Positions 28,193 through 36,369 of a stretch of DNA of 50,145 nt are shown piece after piece. Each line of letters opens with the position of its first letter. Position 1 is the stretch's first letter. The position numbers were made by a program, and so were the translations under genes. The DNA comes from Nitrosomonas sp. Lineage in GTDB: Bacteria; Pseudomonadota; Gammaproteobacteria; Burkholderiales; Nitrosomonadaceae. The stretch spans positions 1-50,145 of the forward strand of contig JAGNZK010000018.1 in NCBI GenBank assembly GCA_017984435.1. The letters run 5' to 3'. Under the pieces are notes generated by a model. It was not told where the DNA came from and did not search any database. It was given only the letters and a program-made list of their open reading frames with translations.

Positions 28193-28501
28193 ATGAGCTA
28201 TTATCAACATCATGTGTTTTTCTGTATCAATCAACGGGAAGGCAATGCCCAATGTTGCAACAATTTTTGTGCCAAGGAATTGCGCGATTATGCAAAACAA
28301 CGTATTAAATCGTTAAAGCTGGACGGCAAAAAGAAAATCCGTATCAATAATGCCGGTTGCCTTGATCGCTGTGACGAAGGTCCGGTGATCGTTATTTATC
28401 CCGATGAAACCTGGTATACCTATATCGATAAAGACGACATCGATGAGATCATTGATCAGCATTTGGTCAAAGGAAATATCGTAGAACGCTTGAAGATTTG
28501 A
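28193..28501 (+). CDS. Thioredoxin-like [2Fe-2S] ferredoxin
   Basis: A 102-residue protein with the start YYQHHVFFCINQ and cysteines at CINQREGNAQCC, then GCLDRCDEGPVIVIYPD. The spacing fits the thioredoxin-fold 2Fe-2S ferredoxins found next to ubiB and hydrolase genes in betaproteobacteria. The probable role is small cytoplasmic electron transfer. It starts 60 bases after ubiB and lies 37 bases before the hydrolase gene. Confidence 0.85.
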   Translation: MSYYQHHVFFCINQREGNAQCCNNFCAKELRDYAKQRIKSLKLDGKKKIRINNAGCLDRCDEGPVIVIYPDETWYTYIDKDDIDEIIDQHLVKGNIVERLKI

Positions 28502-28538
28502 AACCAGCCAGAATTAACGCATTTCCAGGGTAAACAAC

Positions 28539-29174
28539 TTGCCTGCTGTTATTCAGAACTCTTCTATTGACGGCCCCGCTGGGAGACTTGAGGTCATTCT
28601 GGGAAAACCGGAAGCAATGCCGCAAGGTATCGCCATCATCGCACATCCGCATCCCTTGCACGGCGGGACAATGGATAACAAGGTTGTTCATACCTTATTC
28701 ACCACCTTACTAGAGCTTGAATTCATCACAGCCAAATTTAATTTCCGTGGCGTGGGCCAAAGTGAAGGTATTTTTGATCATGGAATCGGTGAAATAGACG
28801 ATGTGATGACAGTGACACAAACAATTCGCAGTCAATTCAATGGTCACTCAAAGGATTTGCCGTTACTCCTCGCTGGATTCTCATTCGGGGGCGCTATTCA
28901 ATTACATGCAGCTAGAAGACTTAACCCGGAGTATCTTATTCTCATTGCACCATCCGTCGCGAACTTAAATGCACCGGCAGTACCGGAAACAACCCGGTAT
29001 GCGCTAATCGTTCACGGTGATAAAGATGACATCGTATTACCCGACACTTTACTGACATGGGCAACACCGCAATCACAACCAATCGTTTTCATACCGGGTG
29101 CCGAACATTTTTTTCATGGCAAACTAATCGTACTCAAGCAAGTAATCTCCAGGGCTTTTGCCAGAAAAGCTTAA
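28539..29174 (+). CDS. Alpha/beta hydrolase (YfhR/dienelactone-hydrolase-like)
   Basis: A 211-residue hydrolase. The oxyanion/HPHPLHGG segment lies at about 36-43. The nucleophile Ser115 is in GFSFGG, with an acid near 164 (GDKDDI) and His190 in GAEHFF as the likely triad. The start is a TTG at 28539 with AGGG eight bases upstream; no in-frame ATG precedes the conserved region. The natural substrate is unknown. It lies 37 bases downstream of the ferredoxin gene and converges on the two-component cluster. Confidence 0.85.
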   Translation: MPAVIQNSSIDGPAGRLEVILGKPEAMPQGIAIIAHPHPLHGGTMDNKVVHTLFTTLLELEFITAKFNFRGVGQSEGIFDHGIGEIDDVMTVTQTIRSQFNGHSKDLPLLLAGFSFGGAIQLHAARRLNPEYLILIAPSVANLNAPAVPETTRYALIVHGDKDDIVLPDTLLTWATPQSQPIVFIPGAEHFFHGKLIVLKQVISRAFARKA

Positions 29175-29186
29175 TATTTATTACCA

Positions 29187-29819
29187 TTACTCAACAAGCT
29201 GATGCTGAATAGCATAGCGAACTAATTGCGCATTATTTTTCATGTTCATTTTTTCCAGAATACGGGATCGGTAGGTACTCACCGTTTTAACACTGAGCGA
29301 TAGTTTATTGGCAATGGCGGTTAAGGACTCCCCTGCCACGATCAGTTTAAAAACATGAAGTTCTCGATCTGAGAAAGTAGTATGCGTCAATATTCCGGAA
29401 TCCAGAACCGGATTAAACAAGAGTTTCTCTGCAAGCTCCGGATTTACGTATTTACCGCCTCTAGCGAGGCGCCGGATTACATTAATCAGATGATCCGTTG
29501 GACTATCTTTCGTCAAATACCCGGAAGCTCCCGAGCGGATTGCTCTGATTGCATATTCTTCCTCCGGATACATACTTAGCACCAGAATACGCGCAGCAGC
29601 ATTGACAGATAGTACCCTTTTCAGAACATCCAACCCATTAATATCGGGGAGATTAATATCCAACAAAATGATATCCCAATCGTACTCTTTTATTTTCTTT
29701 AGAATATCTTTTCCATCTACCGCCTCTGCAACAACTTCAATATCTTCCGTTTCACTAAAAATCCTTCTAAGCCCATCTCGGAATAAAGCGTGATCATCCG
29801 CAATCAGAACTTTAACCAT
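29187..29819 (-). CDS. NarL/FixJ-family response regulator
   Basis: A 210-residue regulator starting at the ATG at 29819, which overlaps the end of the upstream kinase gene by eight bases; an earlier frame start at 29843 is less likely. The receiver domain (about 1-120) has the acid pair in IADDH and the phosphoacceptor Asp54 in LLDINLP. The switch region is LSMYPEE and the lysine is in YLTKDSP. The C-terminal LuxR HTH (about 145-205) shows SDRELHVFKLIVAGESLTAIA and a recognition helix with VKTVSTYRSRI. It should bind DNA when phosphorylated by the adjacent kinase. Confidence 0.93.
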   Translation of the reverse strand: MVKVLIADDHALFRDGLRRIFSETEDIEVVAEAVDGKDILKKIKEYDWDIILLDINLPDINGLDVLKRVLSVNAAARILVLSMYPEEEYAIRAIRSGASGYLTKDSPTDHLINVIRRLARGGKYVNPELAEKLLFNPVLDSGILTHTTFSDRELHVFKLIVAGESLTAIANKLSLSVKTVSTYRSRILEKMNMKNNAQLVRYAIQHQLVE

Positions 29820-31266
29820 TGCTTGATTCCTTAAATAATTCAATAGATGTCAGAGGTATTTTCAGTGTTACAACACTTCCCGTCGAAGATGAACCATATA
29901 TTTCCAATTTACCACCTAACTGTTGCATTCTTTCATTCATACCGATTATTCCAAAAGACCCCGGGTTATGCATCTGTGATTCAGTAATACCTATGCCATT
30001 ATCCTTAATGGTAATTATAAAGTCATTTTCATTCTCAAAAAATACAACATCGACCTTCGTCGCTTTTGAGTGCCGTGTTATATTAATAAATACCTCCTGA
30101 ATAATTCTAAAAATACAAGTCTCATGATGTTTATTAATATGCGATAAATTTGATATGGTCGATTCCAGTGAGCATCTGATATTCGTTCGCTGCTCAAATT
30201 CACGTATCAACCATTCGATAGCACCATATAGTCCTAAATTGTCCAACACATTGGGACGCAAATTAACTGAAACCCGACGTGCGGTTTCAATCGCCTCTCC
30301 AGTTAATTGATAAAGCGACATGATTCTTTCATGCATCGGTTCCGTATTTATTTTTTTTGACAGCCAATCCAAATCCATTTTTAAGACGGTTAAGGTTCCT
30401 CCCAGCACATCATGAATTTCACGGCCTATCCGGGTTCTCTCTTCTTCTCTGACATCTTGTAGATAGGTTGTTAGATGGCGCAGGTTCTCGATCAATCGTT
30501 TACGTTCCGTGATATCTTCAATCATACATAAATAGCATACTTCCAGATTTCCGACGGTTTCAAATGGTACGATTGACATCTCAATCCAGATAATTGACAT
30601 ATCTGATCGTAATACTCTTGCTACTATTTTAGAATCATACAGTTGCTGATTTAAGATTCGCTTTATATCCTTTTTATAGGATGACAGGTCATCCGGATGG
30701 ATGATATCGGATGGATTGATACTGAGTAACTCCTCCACGTTCCTGTTTACAATAGCAGCATATTTCGGATTCACATCATAATATTTCCCTGTATGCAAAT
30801 TAATCAGCGCAATGCCCAAAGGCGCCTTCTCAAAGACCGTTTGGAATCGCTTTTGCGCCTTTTGGGTACTTTCCTCTATCCGTTTTCTCTCTATTGAGTA
30901 GCGGATAACGCGTGCTAAAACACCTTCCGTTAAGCTTCCTTTAACAAGATAATCTTGTGCGCCTGCCTTTATGGCTTTTATTGCAAGCTTGTCATCATTT
31001 CTAAAAGACAATACTGCGATGGGTATGCTCGCAGCATTTTCCCGCAATCGATTAATCGTTGTGATTCCGTCGCTATCAGGCAAAGTAAGATCCGACAGAA
31101 TTAAATCAAATGAATGCTGCTGAATTAATTCAAGTGCGGAATCCAATCGCTCTGTATGCATCAAGCTAATCTGATCCCCCATTGCTTGTTGCAAGTCATT
31201 CTGCACAAGAATGGCATCAGTTTCGTTATCTTCAATTAATAAGATATGAATCTTAGGTATCATCAT
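29812..31266 (-). CDS. Receiver-PAS-histidine kinase of the NarX/DegS type
   Basis: A 484-residue soluble kinase. An N-terminal receiver domain (about 5-122) has phosphoacceptor Asp59 and acidic residues near 12-13. A PAS domain follows at about 138-258. The HisKA_3 dimerisation domain has His285 in RIGREIHDVLGG. The HATPase domain has the N box EVFINITRHSKA near 391 and G box DNGIGI near 422. There is no transmembrane helix. The HisKA_3 type pairs with NarL regulators, which fits its overlap with the downstream regulator gene. The fused receiver suggests it can itself be controlled by the upstream kinase. Confidence 0.93.
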   Translation of the reverse strand: MMIPKIHILLIEDNETDAILVQNDLQQAMGDQISLMHTERLDSALELIQQHSFDLILSDLTLPDSDGITTINRLRENAASIPIAVLSFRNDDKLAIKAIKAGAQDYLVKGSLTEGVLARVIRYSIERKRIEESTQKAQKRFQTVFEKAPLGIALINLHTGKYYDVNPKYAAIVNRNVEELLSINPSDIIHPDDLSSYKKDIKRILNQQLYDSKIVARVLRSDMSIIWIEMSIVPFETVGNLEVCYLCMIEDITERKRLIENLRHLTTYLQDVREEERTRIGREIHDVLGGTLTVLKMDLDWLSKKINTEPMHERIMSLYQLTGEAIETARRVSVNLRPNVLDNLGLYGAIEWLIREFEQRTNIRCSLESTISNLSHINKHHETCIFRIIQEVFINITRHSKATKVDVVFFENENDFIITIKDNGIGITESQMHNPGSFGIIGMNERMQQLGGKLEIYGSSSTGSVVTLKIPLTSIELFKESSNG

Positions 31267-31272
31267 AAAAAA

Positions 31273-31719
31273 TTACGGTTCATACAATATTGAAGTAGAA
31301 AACCAGAAATCTTGAATTGATCTCGCTATTTTTATACATTCATCAAAGTCCGCTGATTTTCTAATATAACCATTTGCATGATAATGATAGGCAATTCTGA
31401 TATCTTCCTTCGCCACAGAAGAAGTATAAATTATGATAGGAATACTTTTGAAATCAGAATCTGTTTTTACTTCCATTAAAACCTCAAATCCATTCTTTCT
31501 GGGCATATTTAAATCCAACAAAATGATATCCGGACGAGGCACATCAAGATATTGACCTTGTCGCTTTAAGAATTCTATTGCATAAACACCATCTTCAGCG
31601 ACATAAATCCCACAGTTTCCCTGGCAGAATGTAAAAGCTTCTTTAATCAATAGAACATCAGTAGGGTTATCATCGATCATCAGAATTACGCCTGGACGAG
31701 TATTCTTTTTATGGCGCAT
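31273..31719 (-). CDS. Single-domain response regulator (Rcp1-like)
   Basis: A 148-residue stand-alone receiver. The acid residues are in MIDDNPTDV, the phosphoacceptor is Asp69 in LLDLNMPRKNG, the threonine/serine site is IYTSSVAKEDI, and the lysine is in YIRKS. The NMPRKNG and the long insertion after the first helix are typical of receivers paired with phytochrome-type or Cph1-like kinases. There is no output domain, so it should pass phosphate on or bind a partner. It lies 8 bases after the upstream kinase and 6 bases before the next. Confidence 0.92.
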   Translation of the reverse strand: MRHKKNTRPGVILMIDDNPTDVLLIKEAFTFCQGNCGIYVAEDGVYAIEFLKRQGQYLDVPRPDIILLDLNMPRKNGFEVLMEVKTDSDFKSIPIIIYTSSVAKEDIRIAYHYHANGYIRKSADFDECIKIARSIQDFWFSTSILYEP

Positions 31720-31727
31720 AAGGATAA

Positions 31728-33374
31728 TTAATTAGACTTGAGAATTGTGAAATAAACTGAAGAACCCACATTAGGTTTTGATCGAATCCATATTCTTCCA
31801 CCATGATGTTCCACAACTTTCTTACAAATTGCCAAGCCGATACCTGTCCCTGCATATTCTCTACGGCTATGCAACCGTTGGAATACTCGAAAAATACGCT
31901 CTAAATATCGCTCTTCTATACCTATTCCGTTATCAGTGACTGAAAAGATCCATTTATCAAGTTCTTCTTCCACTCCAATATGTATCTTAGGTGGCTGCTC
32001 TCTTTGAAACTTAAGTGCATTGTTAATTAAGTTAGTGAACAACTGAATAAACTGAAAAGGAATACCTCTAATCACAGGAAGTTCATCGTATGTAATCATT
32101 GCATTACACTCGCTAACGATGACAGAAAGATCACTTAATACGTTATTTAATAGCACTTCACAATCAATCTCCACTAGAGCTTGACTTGCATCAACCTGTG
32201 CGTAAGTCAATAAATCATCAATCAGCATCTGCATACGGTTTGTCCCGGCTACCGCATGCAATATCAAATCATTAGCACGCGCATCTAATTGGTCATCACA
32301 ATATTTCTTCAATAACTGAACAAAACTATTAATGGCTCGGAGTGGTTCTTGCAAATCATGCGTAGCGACATAAGCAAATTGCTCGAGCTCATCATTTGAT
32401 CGCGCTAATTCTCTAACTTGCATTTCCATTCTTTGTTCCAATTGCTTATACCCTGTCACTTCGGTGCATATTGCAACGTACTGGTACGGAGATCCGGTAT
32501 GATCTAGAAATGGAACAATCGTCGTGTCTGCCCAATAATAAGTATCATCTTTAGCGCGATTTTTGAGTTCCCCTTTCCAGGTTTTACCCTTCGTAATAGT
32601 ACGCCATAAGGTTTGCATAAACTCCCTGGAATGATGACCGGAATTAATAATACGGTGGTCTTGCTCAACTAATTCTTCATCTGGGTATTTAGATACAGAA
32701 CAGAATTTGTCATTAACATATTTTATTTTTCCACTCTTATCAGTTACCGATATACCTGCATGTTCATCAAATACACTTTCAATCATTCTGAGTCTACTCA
32801 AAGATACTGTTTGCAAATCAAAAAATTGTTTTCTCTCTAACCATACCCCGAGATCATTGGCTATATTTTTTAAAAATATGGCATCTTCGTCATCCGACCA
32901 CCTAATAAGATTGATATCTTCATAAAAAAGACATATCTGCCCACAGATCCTTTCATTCACCATTACCGGCGCAGAAAATTTATGTGTTAATGCACGTGTA
33001 AACCTATCTGATTTAAAGCATTTGTCATCGATTTCGATAAAAGGAAAGATATAATCACTTTGACACCATGCGACGCTAAGATACTCAACGATTTGCTGAC
33101 ATAGTTCATCAACTGATTGACTTGTTCCTATCGCACGAGAAATTTCGTATAAATAAGCTAACTTAATCAATTTCTCCTGGCTTGTAATCTTACTCATACT
33201 TGCCAGATTATCCCCATTAAGCAAGTCGGGAATAAATTGCCCTTTGAAAATTGATTTTTTCTTAGAACCGTTTGATTGATTTCCCAATGAGTGAGGAAGC
33301 TCACCGGATATTAATCCTTCGGTATTACCATATCCATATTCTTTACGTAAACTCATTTTTTTAACCGGAGTCAC
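31728..33374 (-). CDS. GAF-PAS sensor histidine kinase
   Basis: A 548-residue soluble kinase. A GAF-like domain lies at about 70-185. A PAS domain at about 195-310 shows FDEHAGISVTDKSGKIKYVN and ends in YVAICTEVTGYKQLE. A coiled-coil linker precedes the HisKA domain with His339 in ATHDLQEPL, the style of phytochrome-related kinases. The HATPase domain has NALKFQ, DNGIGIE and GTGIGLAICKKVV. No bilin-binding cysteine or full phytochrome core is evident, so the GAF input is unknown. The start is GTG at 33374; an ATG at 33356 is an alternative. It heads a tight four-gene two-component operon. Confidence 0.9.
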   Translation of the reverse strand: MTPVKKMSLRKEYGYGNTEGLISGELPHSLGNQSNGSKKKSIFKGQFIPDLLNGDNLASMSKITSQEKLIKLAYLYEISRAIGTSQSVDELCQQIVEYLSVAWCQSDYIFPFIEIDDKCFKSDRFTRALTHKFSAPVMVNERICGQICLFYEDINLIRWSDDEDAIFLKNIANDLGVWLERKQFFDLQTVSLSRLRMIESVFDEHAGISVTDKSGKIKYVNDKFCSVSKYPDEELVEQDHRIINSGHHSREFMQTLWRTITKGKTWKGELKNRAKDDTYYWADTTIVPFLDHTGSPYQYVAICTEVTGYKQLEQRMEMQVRELARSNDELEQFAYVATHDLQEPLRAINSFVQLLKKYCDDQLDARANDLILHAVAGTNRMQMLIDDLLTYAQVDASQALVEIDCEVLLNNVLSDLSVIVSECNAMITYDELPVIRGIPFQFIQLFTNLINNALKFQREQPPKIHIGVEEELDKWIFSVTDNGIGIEERYLERIFRVFQRLHSRREYAGTGIGLAICKKVVEHHGGRIWIRSKPNVGSSVYFTILKSN

Positions 33375-34032
33375 CTATCTATTTCTTAAATATGCCTTAG
33401 CACACAAAGACACGTTAATCATTGAGCACGTTAATATGTACAGTCTCAATAGTATCTGGCTGGAAAGCCAAAAACTATAGGAATATTCTGACTATTTATT
33501 TTTATTCTTATTCAGTTAGACTAACATTTCTAACTGATATCGACTTAGAAAGTCGACTTTTATAATCACCCTACTTCATCAGTCAAATTTATCAAATTAT
33601 ATCCAACCGATATTCAATTCTAGTCGTTGATTTCAAATATTTTCATATTTAGGTTATCTCAAACAGCTTCCTAGCGATAGCTTAAAAGCCGTATGTGTGT
33701 AATTTGAATAGGGAACATAATTCCGACAATGAAGGATTATCTACAATGTTTAATGATTATGTAAGAATTACCTCGGTTGTTGGTTGCTTACGAAAGTAAT
33801 TGAGAGTATTTCATCAGAGGAACAGCGTTATACAAATTTCTATAAACATAACAGAATCATAGGAATAATAAGCGCATCAACCCAACATAATGGTAGTGCA
33901 ATATGCCGTTTATGCCGTGCCCCCATTAAGTAAGTAAAAATGTACCGACTTTTCCATCGGTTTGATGGTCTATTGATACAACATTCTGCTCGATTCTCAG
34001 AGTATTTTGAAATAACTCTAGAAATAAACCTC
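33375..34032. other. 658-base gene-free gap between the LOV gene and the kinase operon
   Basis: This AT-rich stretch has no open frame over 60 codons on either strand and no recognisable fragment. It should hold the promoter of the kinase operon and the terminator of the LOV operon. A weak hairpin (ACCGA-8-TCGGT) lies near 33937-33955. A small RNA cannot be excluded. Confidence 0.4.
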
Positions 34033-34485
34033 TCATTTTCTAAATCTTGCTAATTGTTCTTTCAGTTCTTTAATTTCCTCTTCTGCACGAATTCGTGGGG
34101 TAACATCCAATTGAACACCCAGGAAGTACAGCAAATTTCCGTGAGAATCAAATAGTGGTGACATAACGAGATGATTATAGAACAGTTCGCCATTCTTACG
34201 ATAATTACGCAGTGTCACTTCCACGGATTTCTTGTTCTTTATTGCATCGCGCAATTGAATAATTTCCGCTTGATCGTGTTCTTTTCCCTGCAAAAAACGG
34301 CAATTCCTACCCACTGTTTCCGCTAACGTATAGCCCGTTATGTTTTCAAACGCTTTGTTAACATAGACTAGTGGCATATCTTCTTGATCAGGATCTGCTA
34401 GTGACACCCCATTTACACATGAATCAAGAATCTTGGACAATACTTGCGGAATTAATCCAGGGTCTTTCTCAACAATAAAATCCAT
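34033..34485 (-). CDS. Short LOV-domain photosensor protein
   Basis: A 150-residue protein that is essentially one LOV domain. The flavin-binding signature GRNCRFLQG lies at 59-67 with the photoreactive Cys62. The other chromophore contacts are present: Asn94 (RNYRKNG), Asn104 (LFYNHL) and Gln125 (FLGVQLD). A short N-cap precedes the domain. A charged helix (about 130-149, ending EIKELKEQLARFRK) follows, like the Jalpha/coiled coil that mediates dimerisation. There is no effector domain, so signalling must go through a partner. LOV domains form a reversible Cys-flavin adduct under blue light; whether this one is active is inferred from the complete residue set. It has a GGAGA ribosome-binding site and lies 64 bases after the SRPBCC gene. 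Confidence 0.93.
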   Translation of the reverse strand: MDFIVEKDPGLIPQVLSKILDSCVNGVSLADPDQEDMPLVYVNKAFENITGYTLAETVGRNCRFLQGKEHDQAEIIQLRDAIKNKKSVEVTLRNYRKNGELFYNHLVMSPLFDSHGNLLYFLGVQLDVTPRIRAEEEIKELKEQLARFRK

Positions 34486-34549
34486 GATTTTTTCTCCAGG
34501 TTAATCAACGACTAGCTAAATAAAAAATGAAACGTATACAAATGACCGA

Positions 34550-35029
34550 CTACTTCAAATCAGCTGGTTCTGCTTCAACTAACTTTTTGATATTTTTTAC
34601 TGTTCTTTCAGTCCCATCCTGCACAGCAATCCGTACTAGCTTCTCAAATGGCCTCACATGTAAATCAAGGCTTAATAGCTCAAAGATAAAGGTCAATCGA
34701 CTCTCTACAGAATTGATTGATTCAATCACATAATCACATCGATAAGGATTAGAAACACCCTCAAAACAAATGCGTATCCCTGAATCAAAAACCTTAACTT
34801 TAAATGTCGACTCGGAGCGATTGCCCTGATCGATGCGAACTTGACGGCATGTAGCACCTAGCCTCATGGGACCATCAGTGAGTTTCTGTAACTCTTTAAC
34901 TTCCGGTGACCATCTGGGATAGTTAATAAGCAAATCAATCCCGATAAAATTGAAAAGCCTATCATTTGAACTTTGAATGATTGTGCTGGCTTTACCAATT
35001 ACAGGGGTATCTTTGAACAAACCAAGCAT
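34550..35029 (-). CDS. SRPBCC/START-like ligand-binding protein (polyketide cyclase-type fold)
   Basis: The ATG at 35029 sits seven bases after an AGGAGG ribosome-binding site; an ATG two codons earlier nearly touches that site and is less likely. The resulting 159-residue protein has the SRPBCC pattern: STIIQSSNDRLFNFIG at the start, NYPRWSPEVKEL, a central antiparallel strand region and a C-terminal long helix (PFEKLVRIAVQDGTE). The fold makes a hydrophobic pocket for lipids or aromatic compounds. The ligand is unknown. It lies between the flavoprotein and LOV genes in one probable operon. Confidence 0.8.
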   Translation of the reverse strand: MLGLFKDTPVIGKASTIIQSSNDRLFNFIGIDLLINYPRWSPEVKELQKLTDGPMRLGATCRQVRIDQGNRSESTFKVKVFDSGIRICFEGVSNPYRCDYVIESINSVESRLTFIFELLSLDLHVRPFEKLVRIAVQDGTERTVKNIKKLVEAEPADLK

Positions 35030-35054
35030 TATCATGCCTCCTGTGTAGCGTTTG

Positions 35055-36212
35055 TTAAACCAGGTAAGTATCGATCCCTACCAATAGTAAATCATATTGC
35101 GCTTCTACGAGTTCCTTAATTGCCAATGCCGGCATACCAGTTACTAAGTTACCTTCAGAACCCAACCAACCAACAGCATCAGCAGATCCAAGACTCACTA
35201 CATAACCCAAGTCATGATGGAGGTATGGTTCAAGCAATCCGGGAAAACCTGAGTGTCGCAGTATATTGCGTGCCGTTAATTTACCCTTACGAACAGCGGA
35301 TTGTGCTGTTAATGTATTAGAACCTAGGGATTGATAATAAGAGCAATCACCAGCCACAAAAATATGAGGCAAAATTCTCTGATCTTCCATGATTTGGCCA
35401 AAAGCATTAGCAGTGAAAATATTCTGTTCCTTCTTGCCCAAAAACAAAATTGATAAGCTCGAAGGCAGTTCAAATTGTTTTCCCGTCTGTTTTTCCGCTA
35501 ATCGAATTTCGTTAGATTGTTGGCCACAGTAATAGCTATCGGGATAAAAAGCAATATCCATATCCTGCATACGAGATTGTACATAAGTACTGAACCCATC
35601 GGGAAACTGCTCCAGCACATGTTCACCAGAGTGAATCAAACGTAATTCAGTTCTACTTTTTATTCGATCAAGAAACTGCTTAATTTCAAATAAAAACTGT
35701 ATACCCGTTGCCCCCCCCCCCACGACAGAAATCGATTGCTCGGGATGGTTATTTTTGTTCAGTAATTTCGTCAATAAATCAGAGCCGGCTGAAACAGTGA
35801 AATCCTTCAAATCCAATACATCATCGATAGAGTCCACTGTTTTACTTTCGCTACCGGAAGCAATCAATAAATAATCAAAATTTAAAACCTCTTCATTCAC
35901 AATCAATTGTTTCTTATCCTGACATTCCTGAAGATCACCCTGACCAAAATGTACTGATGCTGATATGTGCCGACAACCGTAGCGATTCTCTATATCGGCA
36001 AACGGAACCAGCAAATCTGTTAAGGGATACCGGAATGTCTCATGCAAATGCGTAATTTTTATATGCTGCTCTTTCGGATCAATGATCGTAATATCAGTAT
36101 CCGGCGCGTAGCGCAAAAGATTTGTTAATGCTGCAATACCCGCATATCCACCACCGATAATGATCACTTTCAATCTTTTTTGTTTCGCTATGTAAAATGG
36201 CAGAAAAGCCAC
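35055..36212 (-). CDS. FAD/NAD(P)-dependent oxidoreductase, type II NADH dehydrogenase-like
   Basis: A 385-residue two-Rossmann flavoprotein. FAD binds at IIIGGGYAGIAAL near 17, and NAD(P) at VVGGGATGIQF near 165. The second FAD contact is in IFVAGDCSYYQ near 297. No CxxC redox disulphide is seen, so it is not a disulphide reductase; the nearest types are NDH-2, ferredoxin reductase-like or sulphide:quinone reductase-like enzymes. The start is GTG at 36212 with AAGGAG eight bases upstream. It is the first gene of the LOV operon, 25 bases before the SRPBCC gene. An 11-G tract encodes the NAD motif. Confidence 0.85.
   Translation of the reverse strand: MAFLPFYIAKQKRLKVIIIGGGYAGIAALTNLLRYAPDTDITIIDPKEQHIKITHLHETFRYPLTDLLVPFADIENRYGCRHISASVHFGQGDLQECQDKKQLIVNEEVLNFDYLLIASGSESKTVDSIDDVLDLKDFTVSAGSDLLTKLLNKNNHPEQSISVVGGGATGIQFLFEIKQFLDRIKSRTELRLIHSGEHVLEQFPDGFSTYVQSRMQDMDIAFYPDSYYCGQQSNEIRLAEKQTGKQFELPSSLSILFLGKKEQNIFTANAFGQIMEDQRILPHIFVAGDCSYYQSLGSNTLTAQSAVRKGKLTARNILRHSGFPGLLEPYLHHDLGYVVSLGSADAVGWLGSEGNLVTGMPALAIKELVEAQYDLLLVGIDTYLV
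35711..35721. repeat. Homopolymer of 11 C (G on the coding strand) inside the oxidoreductase gene
   Basis: Eleven C in a row on the plus strand. The coding strand reads GTG GGG GGG GGG GCA, encoding Val-Gly-Gly-Gly-Ala of the NAD(P)-binding loop. In this AT-rich genome such a tract is exceptional, and slippage by one base would truncate the protein. Confidence 0.95.
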
Positions 36213-36369
36213 GCTGTCTCCTTGATCAATAGGCGCGAAGAATATTAATTTCTTCTATAAAACAATCTAAAATCAATTCTCACAGAAAGATTTCCAATTT
36301 CACCTGCTTGCTGAATCAATATCGCTTGTAATATGCCACAGCCTAGCATAAATACTGTCGTTTATACCT

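Noticed and set aside
31728-33374. GAF-PAS kinase as a true bacteriophytochrome
   Set aside because: The GAF region lacks an evident bilin-binding cysteine and PHY domain; only the HisKA style and the Rcp1-like neighbour resemble phytochrome systems.
35705-35725. The 11-C run as a simple sequencing error
   Set aside because: With exactly 11 bases the oxidoreductase frame is continuous and encodes the expected Val-Gly-Gly-Gly-Ala; an erroneous length would break it. Length variation in the population remains possible.
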